Shown here piece by piece: positions 37,201 to 49,200 of a stretch of 64,000 nucleotides of DNA. The DNA comes from Hyalella azteca (taxonomy: Eukaryota; Arthropoda; Malacostraca; Amphipoda; Hyalellidae): contig NW_025934571.1 of the NCBI RefSeq assembly GCF_000764305.2, positions 2,888 to 66,887 of the forward strand, in the 5' to 3' direction. The position numbers were made by a program, and so were the translations under genes. The notes under the pieces are model-generated. The model did no database searches, was not told the origin of the DNA, and saw nothing but the letters and a program-made list of their open reading frames with translations. Positions within the stretch are counted from its first letter, which is position 1, and each line of letters begins with the position of its first letter.

Positions 37201-40200
37201 CAAGGAGGGTCTGAGGGATAACTAAGAATATGCCTCAAAGTATGAGACATGGCTAATCATATACCAGGGACAGTAAGAGTTGTCACCATGAACATACGAG
37301 TTATGACAATGAAAATTAGAGATCTGACCATGAACATAGGAGTTCTGACCATGAACATAGGAGTTATGACAATGAAAATTAGGATTCTGGCCATAAGTAT
37401 AGGAGTTCTGACCATGACCATAGAAGTCCTGCTCATGGCCCCACCTGAGACAGCAGAGGTTCGACGACGGTGGTGTGGTGGGCGCAGTATGTCTTGTAGG
37501 CGTCGCAGAGGCTGTCGCTCTCGGCCAGGAACACAGCGCCGATGTCGAGCTCGTCGTCACTGTTGAAAGACACGCTCTGCAAGCTCTTCTGCAGCTGCTT
37601 CGCTGCTAATATTATCTGAAAAATAACTGCTGATTTAGCTACGTTGATCATACTAATTGTATCTGCACAGTTTCATATTGATTTATTATCATTGATAGGT
37701 AGCACTTGGTTTAATTTAATTAGTATGTCTTGGTGTTCTAGACCCGTCCTATCGATGTGAAATCATCAATATGTTGATATTTCAAGAGATTTTAGCACCA
37801 AGAGCTCATGAAATAATTTTCATGCATTAATTTCATAAGGAATGGTCAAGTTTTGCATAATTACATAGTACTTTTTTCGATAAAATCTTGACTAGGATTT
37901 TGCATGCAGGGCAACAGATTAAAGTGTAAAATGCCAACTGAAACAGATTACTTGTAAATTTTTGCTTTTCATTCTCAACGATGACTATCACTGCATTTTA
38001 GTCCGATAATACCATTAATGATAAGATAAAATTCACGAAAAAGATAAAATGCAAGAGCAAGATAACTGTTTCCTGCAAGCAATATGTCACCATGAACATA
38101 GGAGTTCTGTCCATGAACATAGGAGTTCTGTCCATGAACATAGGAGTTCTGTCCATGAATATAGGAATTCTGTCCATAAACATAGGATTTCTTTCCATGA
38201 ACATAGGAGTTCTGAGTTCTGACCATGAACATGAGAGTTCTGACCATGAACATGGGAGTTATGACAATGAAAATTAGAGTTCTGACAATAAACATAGGAG
38301 TTATGACCATGAGCATGGGAGTTATGATAATTAACATGGGAGTTATGACAATGAACATTAGAGTTATGACCATGAACATGGGAGTTATGATAATGAACAT
38401 TAGAGTTATGACCATGAATAAGGGAGTTATGACCATGAACATGGGAGTTATGATAATGAACGTGGGAGTTATGACCATGAACATAGGAGTTATGACCACG
38501 AACAAGGGAGTTATGACCATGAACATGGGAGTTATTACCATGAACATGGGAGTTATGACCACGAACATGGGAGTTACGACAAATAAAATTAGAGTTATGA
38601 TTACGAACATGGGAGTTATGACAATGAATAGTATTAGAGTTATGACCATAATCATAATAGTCCTGACCATGACCATAGGAGTCATGCCCATGCCAACACC
38701 TGAGACAGCAGGGGCTCGACGACGGTGGTGTGGTGGGCGCAGTATGTCTTGTAGGCGTCGCAGAGGCTGTCGCTCTCGGCCAGGAACACAGCGCCGATGT
38801 CGAGCTCGTCGTCGCTGTTGAAAGACACGCTCTGCAAGCTCTTCTGCAACTGCTTCGCTGCTAATATTATCTGAAAAATAACTGCTGATTTAGCTACGTT
38901 GATCATATTAATTAAATGTGAACAGTTTCCAATTGATTTATTATCATTGATAGCAATTGATTTAATTTGATATTTTCTTAGTGTTCTAGACCAGTCCCAT
39001 CGATGTGAAATCTTCAACCTGTTGATATTTCAAGAGATTTTGGCACCGAGAGCTNTCGACGACGGTGGTGTGGTGGGCGCAGTATGTCTTGTAGGCGTCG
39101 CAGAGGCTGTCGCTCTCGGCCAGGAACACAGCGCCGATGTCGAGCTCGTCGTCACTGTTGAAAGAGACGCTCTGCAAGCTCTTCTGCAGCTGCTTCGCTG
39201 CTAATATTATCTGAAAAATAACTGCTGATTTAGTTACGTTGATCATATTAATTAAATGTGAACAGTTTCCAATTGATTTATTATCATTGATAGCAATTGA
39301 TTTAATTTGATATTTTCTTAGTGTTCTAGACCAGTCCCATCGATGTGAAATCTTCAACCTGTTGATATTTCAAGAGATTTTGGCACCGAGAGCTTATGAA
39401 ACAATTTTCATGCATCAATTCTATAATAAATGCCTTGTTTTTCATTCACAATGCGCACTATAATGCGCTTTGTTTTTCATTCACAATGATGACGATTGTC
39501 ACTGCGTGTTTGTCAGATAACACCATTGGAGATAAGATATAATTCACGAATAAGATAATATGCATACATGAGCCAGGCACCTGTTTCCTACACGCAATAT
39601 GTCAGTTACGACAGCAAACCGTACCTGTTTGACGTTGCCAGCAAACTGTACCTGTTTGACGCTGTCTCTTATACACATCTAGATGTGTATAAGAGACAGA
39701 CTGTACCTGTTTGACGTTGCCAGCAAACTGTACCTGCTTGACGTTGCCAGCAAACTGTACCTGCTTGACGTTGCCAGCAAACTGTACCTGCTTGACGCTG
39801 TCTCTTATACACATCTAGATGTGTATAAGAGACAGGTACCTGCTTGACGTTGCCAGCAAACTGTACCTGCTTGACGTTGCCAGCAAACTGTACCCTGTCT
39901 CTTATACACATCTAGATGTGTATAAGAGACAGTGCTTGACGTTGCCAGCAAACTGTACCTGCTCTGTCTCTTATACACATCTAGATGTGTATAAGAGACA
40001 GCAGCAAACTGTACCTGCTTGACGTTGCCAGCAAACTGTACCTGTTTGACGTTGCCAGCAAACTGTACCTGCTTGACGTTGCCAGCAAACTGTACCTGCT
40101 TGACGTTGCCAGCAAACTGTACCTGCTTGACGTTGCCAGCAAACTGTACCTGCTTGACGTTGCCCATGAGCGTTGGTAGGTCTACCCCAGCCTGCTTTGC

Positions 40201-43200
40201 ATGGGTCGCCGTGGTGCGGGCGACCTGCAAAACGCCAGACAAAAATTATAGCTTTTTAGTGGTTATAAATCATGACCTTCATTCTTTTATCGTTTTTTTT
40301 ATTCACAGAGGAGACCACAAAACACAATAACAGAACATCAATAATAATTTTTAAAAATAAAAATACTTCCTAGTGAATACCCACCTAAAAAGGGGCTTCC
40401 ATTATTTACAGAAATATCCGTCAATGCAATATAAATACCAGCATGGAAAGAAATTCCCACAACCGCTATAAGATTTAACAATTATTAACAAAATTGGGAA
40501 ACATATTATATAATTAATATATAATTTCATATTATATATTAATATATAATTAATATATAATATGAAGTAGACAAACTGCCATAATGATACTAATTTTATT
40601 TAGCTGCGCGAGTCATAGTTGCTGTATTGAGAGATAATTATAATATAATTTGCGGTATTGAGAGATAATTATAGTAATATAATTTGCTGTATTGAGATAA
40701 TTATAGTAATACAATTTGCTGTATTGAGAGACAATTATAATATAATTAAGATATAATATAAAGTTAAATGCAGACCGTACTTGCACGAGCGCCTCGAGGT
40801 CGTGGATGAGAAACGTATAAATTATAATATTGTTAATATATAATATAATTGATATATAATATAATTAAGATATAATATAAAGTTAAATGCACACCGTACT
40901 TGCACGAGCGCCTCGAGGTCGTGGATGAGAAACGTATAAATTATAATATTGTTAATATATAATATAATTGATATATAATATAAGTAACATATAATAAACT
41001 CCACCTCTGTAGTGAGCAGCTCCTGGACCAGCTCTCGTCTCAACACCGACCGCTTCTCCTTAGCAGCTTCTGAGTCTGGGGAACAAATAATACAATTGCT
41101 TTGAAATACTACTACACTGTTAGAAAAATTACCGTTAACGGTATTACCGGCGTTTCAGTGGCCGGTCGGAACGTGAAAAGAAACACCGTGTCGTCGTTTT
41201 TATTCTAATTTAACCCTAGAAATCCGTAAAACATCAGACAAAAACGGCGAAAAAGTTTATTTTCACGGGGCGACCGGCCACTAGAATGCCAGTGGGAGCG
41301 TTTTTTCTAACAGTGTACGGCATAAACGAATTACAGTCACTTTTAAATAGAAAATGATTAAAATATCCATTTGATTAAGCTCTTGCTATAAAATGTAGAT
41401 TTCTGTTAAGTAGTAGTACGAAGTAGTAGGTAGGGTTTGCTAGTGCTTCAGCCAATAAGCTGTTTCGCACCGAAGGTAAAAAATTAACATTCCAGTAATG
41501 CGGCAGGTTTCAATTATTGAAAATTTTTCAATTTTTTCATCACCCACAAGGGGCGGAAGGTCTCAGATGTGCAGCCCGCTGAAGGAAGCAGCGTTAGCAT
41601 CTCAAAGAGACGAAGTGACAAGGAGGGACAGGTGAAAAGCAACAGAAACGAAGACACTCGAACGAGAGGTCGCGTACACGGGACGTCGGCCGCCCGCACG
41701 AGAGAGACAGAGAAGGGAAATGTAAGGAATCCTACCTACTTAATAACCAACTTAATGTATGGAATCCTACCTACTTAATAACCAACTTAATGTATGGAAT
41801 CCTACAAACATAATAACCAACTTAATGTAAGGAATCCTACCTACATAATAACTTAACCCGCAATCAGACACCGCGAGCTGAGCGGTGGGGCGCTCAGGAA
41901 CAAGTTAGATTTCTTTTAACAGTATCTTTCTATCTAAGTCTTTGAACAAAGTATATATTACGTCTGTATTTCGATACTGGACACCGGCTGAAAACTAAGA
42001 TTTCCTTAAAATAACCATAAAATTGCCAGAGAAACGACTGCAATAACTCTAAAATAACCAAGTTACACCAAACTAGCCCTGACATTATCCTAAAATTAAA
42101 CAAAAAACATCAGAAATAATACAGCTACACTAGAATACCATTAGAAGCACCGTACTTCGAATAATACAAAAAAAAATCCGAAGATAAAACAATAACTTCT
42201 TGATAATAAAACAAAAATTACCAGCCTGATATAAATTAAAATTACTAGAATAACCATCTTAAATTAACGCACTTCAATCAATTCTTGACTTAATTATTAT
42301 CATTAGCGGGTCTGCTGAGAAGCAATACTTATATAAACAACCACCTGCGTTATTTTTTTCTTCTTCTTCTGATGCGGGAACAGAGACAGAGAGGTCAGCC
42401 ACGTCCCCAGCAGCAGTAGAGGGAGGCTCCAGACCGAGCATGTCTGCGTCAGGAGCCACGTCATCATAGCGATGGGTGAGACCCACCCCGCTAGTGGTCC
42501 CCAGCGACCGCGTGGCCGGCAGGCTGGCTGCCCGGCCTGAAGACCGACCATCGAATTGCATCAGACTTTCCATGGACATTGAGGTATTTTTAGCGCTTAC
42601 AGTTGTTCAGGTATTTTTAGCGCTTACAGTCGTTCAGGTATTATTAGCGCTTACAGAGTTGTTCAGGTATTATTAGTGCTTACAGAGTTGTTCAGGTATT
42701 ATTAGCATCCAAAGAGTTGTTGGGGTACCGGTATTACTAGCATTTACAGAGTTGTTGAGGTATTATTGGCATTTCCAGAATTGCGAGAGTCGAAATTGGG
42801 CTTTCTGTAATCGAAACTGAAGGATTGCAAATCAATCAGAGATTACATTAACGTAACCGAGAAGTCAAGCTTCAACAGGGACATTCAACCATGCATAGAA
42901 GCAGAAACAAAAACTTAGGATGCAAGACACTATATAGGCAGATATTGCATATAACGAATATAACTCAGAAAATGCGTAACTCTTTAAGGCACATGCAAGT
43001 TACTCAGTAGTGAAGAGCCCCGTGAAGACGGGTGAGTACATGAATGTGATCAATGGGTTCATTCTGTATTTTTAGCGCATTTTCTTATTTATGGAAAAAA
43101 CTCTATTGTGCTCGTCAAGTCCATCAGTCCGTCCGTCCGTCCGTTTGTCTGTCTGTTTGTCCGTCCGTCCGTCCTTCCGTGACTTCACGTTTTCATCGAC

Positions 43201-46200
43201 GAGAAAATGCGCTCTCTGTCACTCACTGCAGTGAGTACTGAGTTATATTTTTTGTATATTGTCTTATGGAAACATCTCAGTTGAAACTAGGAAAAAATAC
43301 TGTATCTTATCTACCTGTATCAATTAGCAAAAACTTACAATAAATGTCACGAACAAACCATGCAGACGGCTCAGTTTAGAGGCTTCGAATATCTGAGTAT
43401 ATTTAGATGCATACGGTAATTTTCAGGAATAAATATAAGAGCCACACAGCTAACACAAAACAAGACAGTAAATGTATATATATTTACATATTATCTTTCT
43501 GTCGTAACCTAGCCTTGGAACATTGCCATGCACAGTCAACTTATTAAAACATTCACAGTTCGTGTATTGAAAGGGAAACTATTTCCAGCAAGTGTCTAGG
43601 TTTGCGTACCATAAATGAGCTCGTATACAAACAGCTGATTTAATTCCAGTTATAAACCTGCAGTCTACTTGTGGCCACTTTAATTACCAGTCCTATATTA
43701 ACGAAAAGTTACCACGGCTTCGTTTACAACTAACAAAAACCAGGGGTTAAAGAACACAGAGAAGTACGCACACAAAGAAGGAGGCGGAGGTGCAGGCCTC
43801 AGAGGGACCAACACAGAAGACGCTCCTGTAACAAAAAACCAATGAACCATCATGGATTTCGGTGTTGGTTTCATTATTTCAACGATCGTGGTTTCTAAAA
43901 ATCGTCTACTACAGGGGAAGGATACGCACACGAAGGAAGGTTTTTCGCTTATTCACCACTATATATCACTGGATGAGTAACAGAAAAGCAATGGGCCTGC
44001 ACAAATTTCGGTTTTGATTCCATTTTATAGGTCGTAGTTTTCGACATCGTCTCCTACATAGCATGTGAGGGATGCGCATACGCAGGGAAGGCTCTTGATT
44101 ATTCACTACGATATTACTGGACGTGTACCGTATCTATAATACAATTGTGAGAGAGATTAACTATACAAAATGCACTGTATATCAAATCTTATATAAATGG
44201 GGTAGGGGCACTGGTCTGATGATTGAAGCCTCATCGAGAATTGAATTGCAAAATGTGTAACATAAATATTTAACGCGACTTATGGTCCCAAGCTTTAGGT
44301 TAAGTGCTGACGTTACCAACTATGGTGTTGGTAATGTCATATGGTAATTCACAAGATAGTTCACGTGTTGAGTGTAAGGATCGAATAGGTTATTGTACGA
44401 ATGATCTTCTAATAAGAGTGTATTACTGATATTGCTGGCGAGTAAATAATAGAGAAGAAAAAGAGATGTAAGAATCTGGACAAAAGCTGGAAGCGAAATT
44501 GTTTCGCGGTGCAAACAAGACGTAGGAACGCTAAGTAATACACGATTGATGGAGCAGATGACGAGTTATACATTGAATAACCGTTAGCCATAAGCACTAT
44601 ATATTGTTTCTATTATAGGTAACGTAAAACACATTCATACGTCCACAAGTTGATAGAGAAAATTGAATCGATTGCGTCAAACATCCCTGAATCAACAGGA
44701 TGCCTGCGAACGCCAGATAAAAAAATTCATGATGCAGTAACCCTAAACAAAGACAGTAAATAAATACTTAACAATCACGTACAAAGAACATATAACGAAA
44801 TATTGGTCGCATGCAGCAAATCGACAATGAAGTACACGCCTGCGTTTCAAACTTCATTAATTATTTATATTTATACAATTATACAGAAATTGACAGTGAA
44901 AAAATGTTATCATATATTCGAAACGATTATAATTTATAATTTGCTATTAAAAAGATCAGCTACTCACGAGCTGCTGCACGGTGGGTGACGTCACGCGGAA
45001 ATTCTGCGCTGTCAACGTTCGCCGCATGCTGGGGCGCGCCAGAGCTGTCACATGCGGGGGCTTGCTTGGCGGTGCAGGAGGGGGTTTGATGGTCGACGGT
45101 GGCACTCTTGTCTGCAGACCTCAAGTCATGTATTGATGAATTCTCCGGGATATCAGTCACTAACTTACCTATTATAGATCCGGAAACCAAATTTTCGTCT
45201 TTACTTGCTAGGGTTTGACTTTCGGAAGGCAGTTGAGTTAAGTTTTGTTCACAAGCCGGAGATGGTTTCGTAAAGAGCGATTGATCGTTGCTCGAAAGAA
45301 TATCGTGTTTGAGGTCATCAAGTAAAGTATCAATCATAACTTCACTTCCCATCGGTGCAGTTTGCAAGAGAGATTTCGAATCATCAGATAAATCGAGAAG
45401 ATCATGACGTATTGCTACGTCTTCAGAGGTTTCTTGTTCGGGTAAAGCGCCTTGACGAGTTAAATTAGCATGCGGACGCGTTGATGTTTTGGGTGATTCT
45501 TTAGGGTGTGGCAATAAAGGTTGAAGTTTTTTGTCGGACATTGACTGGGAAACATCAGCACTACTTCTCATCTTTAGAGATGCCCGAGAAGGCAAAGGGG
45601 GACGAGAAGGCTTATTTCCTTCAGTCATTGAAGCAACGTCGCTTAGCGGAGGTGAAGGCGTTGAACTTGAACCAAAATTACGAAGAGATGGCGATTCCGC
45701 TTTCTCGGAAGAAGTGGAACTTGTAAACACGGTTCTATTAACTCGACTTGGACGCAGCGGAAAGCTGTGGTCTAAAGAAGAAATATTTTTGTTAAGCTCG
45801 TCATCCAATGCTTTAGATTTGATGGGACCGAAATCGTCTTTGCTGTACACGCGCTTTGCTTTCAATGCGTCGATGCTGACGAGGTTGACATTATTTCCAT
45901 TTGTTTCACTTTTCCGGAAGTTCAAATGCATGTCTCCTACACCGATATCGTCAAAATTTAATGATGAATTGACTTCCAAATCACCACTACGAGGCAGATT
46001 AGAATTTGATAAAGTGTCCCCTGGCAGAGATAAAGGATCACTCTTATCATTAAAATTATCTCTTTGCTCCTCGATATTACATATTTGTTCTGCAGACAAC
46101 ATACGGAAGTGATTCCTTGGGCACATGCCACTCTGTAAAGATTGAGTTTCAACAATGGCCCAATTTTCATCGATTATTTCGACGACTTTGAGGGTCTCTC

Positions 46201-49200
46201 CCTGAACCACGGAAACATCGCCCTTCTCCTGCGCAACGTAGCTATGCTCAGCAACGGCCCAGCCTTCCATGATGGGCACCTCCGTGGCACTGGACGGTCG
46301 TAGCAGGAAACTTTCGACGGGTCCGTCCACGCAGTCTACAATGATATCCACGTACGAGGTAGGGAAGATGCCACGCTCGGTCCCGATCATGCCTAGAGTC
46401 CAGTGAGAGTCAACGTGCTTCAGGAGGTGGATGATCTCATCCCTCCTGAAACTGAGCTCATTAGGATACTGGCCGCTGAAGTCGTACACGGCTTTAGCGT
46501 ACGGGTTGATGCCCGTGTTGTCTTCCGTGTAGCCGGTCTGCAGCATCTCGTCCACCTCGTGGTCGTATCTCAAGGGCGAATAAATATAAGGCTAATTTTT
46601 TACGATGGTAATATTTTCGCATGCTTCGATCATTCATTCAGTCGAAATTATTTCATTGATTTAAATATTGAAATACTTTCATATAAAGCTCAAATGTTTA
46701 GCAAAATATTAGGTCAACATTTCCTAAAAAAGGGATAAAAGACACATTGATATTGATAAGAAGAAATTATCATGAAATAATTATTTGTAGAAAATAGATG
46801 TATATCAGTACCATAGGAGTTAAGAATAAGCATTTTAACACTAACCAGTGCATAAAATAACTGAATAAGATTACCTGTTGGAGTTAACGACTCCTCTATT
46901 AGTGTTACTTGAGAGCGTTGGTCGTAGAGGACTTCTGTGATCAAAATACTCGTCAACTTTCCTGGTCAAGGAACTGCGTAAATTATCAGAATTTTGGGCA
47001 AACATCTGACGTGACAGAGGCGCGTTTTGGGCCTTAGGCTGGTCGGTGTTGGAAGAGTATGCCCCAGATTTAGAGTTTGCTTGATATAAACTCGGCATGT
47101 TCACTTTGAAGTAATCGTCGTCAAAAATATCGTTTTCATCATTTGATTCTTTCCAAGAGGTTTCTATTCTCGAGAGCACGGCTGGAGCATTTGCGTCGTA
47201 CGCGATATTCTTTGGGATTGTGAAACTAGATACTACATTTTCACTGACATCAGACGAAGTAGAATTTTTTCCACCGAGTTGATTCTGAAATTGATTATCC
47301 AATTCCAGGCTAGGAGGGATGCTGACAACAGGGTCGTTGGGATGCATAGTGGATTCAGAGGAAGAATATCCAAAGATGCGAGAAGTTGGTTTACCAGGAA
47401 GAGTAGAAGTTTGTGCTGAGTTAACGCTGTTGAAATGCTCCGTGTTTTGTTCTGGGGCAGTATAATGGTGGTCTGTGATCTCTACAAAATTGGCTGGAAA
47501 AATACCAATGTTGTTCCGGCATTTCCCTCTGAGGAGTGAAAAAAAACGGATTAATATCACCGTCATTAAAAACCTGCAAAAAATATCTGAGAGAAATTTT
47601 TTGAACTCAAAAAAATTTTTGGCAGGTACAGGCCTTTGCATTAACGAGTTCAAGATAAAACACTATGAATGCAGCATAAAATTTTTTACAAAATTTCAAT
47701 AGTAAAAATACAAGTAGGTACCTCAATGCATCACAACTGCCAGTAGACCTTGAAGGCCACGGGAAAAGTAGGTATTTAATTTAATCATTACAGTTTAATG
47801 CAGCATTGTGACGTTAAGTCAACGATTCAATCAAAATAGTCTGTACGAGTGGGTCCAATACTTTTTTTAATGCAAAAAGAAAGCAATATTTACTGACTAA
47901 CAAAATATTGCAATATTTTCAATAAAAAAATAAACTCACACAACCAACAGTTCTCAAGATCTTGGGCAGAAATTGACGATGAAGCTTTGGAATAACTGTA
48001 CCTGAACCAGTCCCCCACTGTACCTGAACCAGTAGCTGATCTTCTTCTCCTGGCAGACATCGCCCTGTACCTGAACCAGTCCTCCACTGTACCTGAACCA
48101 GTCCCCCACTGTACCTGAACCAGTCCCCCACTGTACCTGAACCAGTCCCCCTCGAGCTGGTGCGTTATGTGCACCACATCGCCTGGTGTGAGCAGCAACT
48201 CCTCGTCCAGCTGCGGCGTGAAGCTCTGCAACACTCGGCCCAGCTTACTGATTTTCTTCTCCTTGCAGACATCGCCCTGTTCATTAGATTATGGTTATAT
48301 TATTGTTGATTAGATTATGGTCATATTATGGTCATATTATTGTTGATTAGATTATGGTCATATTATTGTTTATAAGATTATGGTCATATTACAGCTGACT
48401 CAGTTTCAAGCAGCAGGTCAGTTGATCATCACAACAGCTGATGCATTTTCAGGCAGCTTGTCATAAGGCATCGCCCAGTTGATTAGATCATGAAAATAGC
48501 TAATTCAAGTTCAGGCAGCCTGCCATCATATACCGTAGGCATCACCTTGTGCATTAGAAAATTGAAACATTGGCTTTATGTAGTCAATCATGTGCGTAGG
48601 ATATTACAGATATGGAGAGAAAGTAAGAAAGTGCAACCTGCATCTAATTACAAGGAAAAAAGTTGGTTCTGATTTAAAAATGCAATTTGTGCATCTTCAC
48701 AATGCAATATGTAGTACCGGTACTTAATTTTAGGTCAAATCTCACCTCAGATAATAACACTTCAGTGGAATTTTAATTGCTAAAAACTTGTAATAAACAT
48801 ACTTTTGATGGGCACAACCAAATGATGATGACAAATAAAATTGAAAATGGCCAGAAACTGATGAAAACATTGTGTCTCACACCAATTTTTGGTATTGCCA
48901 TTGCATAATACACAAAAATTCTTGGTCCTGACCTGAAGAAGTTCTCGGTTGACACTCCATACAAAGTTGGCAGGGAAGATGCCTTCCTTGCCATAAGCTC
49001 TTCCTCTCCACCAGCTGTCATCCAAGGATTCAGATCCTACCACCACCGTTCCTGTAAGAAGGCCTTTTTTAAGTACAGTGCAAGTTTTTATCATGTTTTA
49101 CATGATAAAAACTTAAACATGTTATCATCCTTAAACATGTTATCATGTTTAAGGAATCATGTTTTTGTGCCTACAAACATGATTCCTTGGAGATTTTAGT

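Noticed and set aside
37975..38691. Open frame of 238 codons (minus) and overlapping frames on the plus strand
   Set aside because: It is a translation of the 21-bp minisatellite (MFMVITP-type repeats). Both strands are open only because the unit is a multiple of three without stops.
39602..40242. Peptides containing SYTHLDVYKRQ / MCIRD and similar
   Set aside because: These are translations of the Nextera junction adaptor, not biology.
47890..48131. Open frame extending SH3-3 into WFRYSGGLVQVQWGTG repeats
   Set aside because: This reads through the donor into the 22-bp array. The correct splice at 48137 joins to GKCRNNIGIFPANF and completes the SH3.
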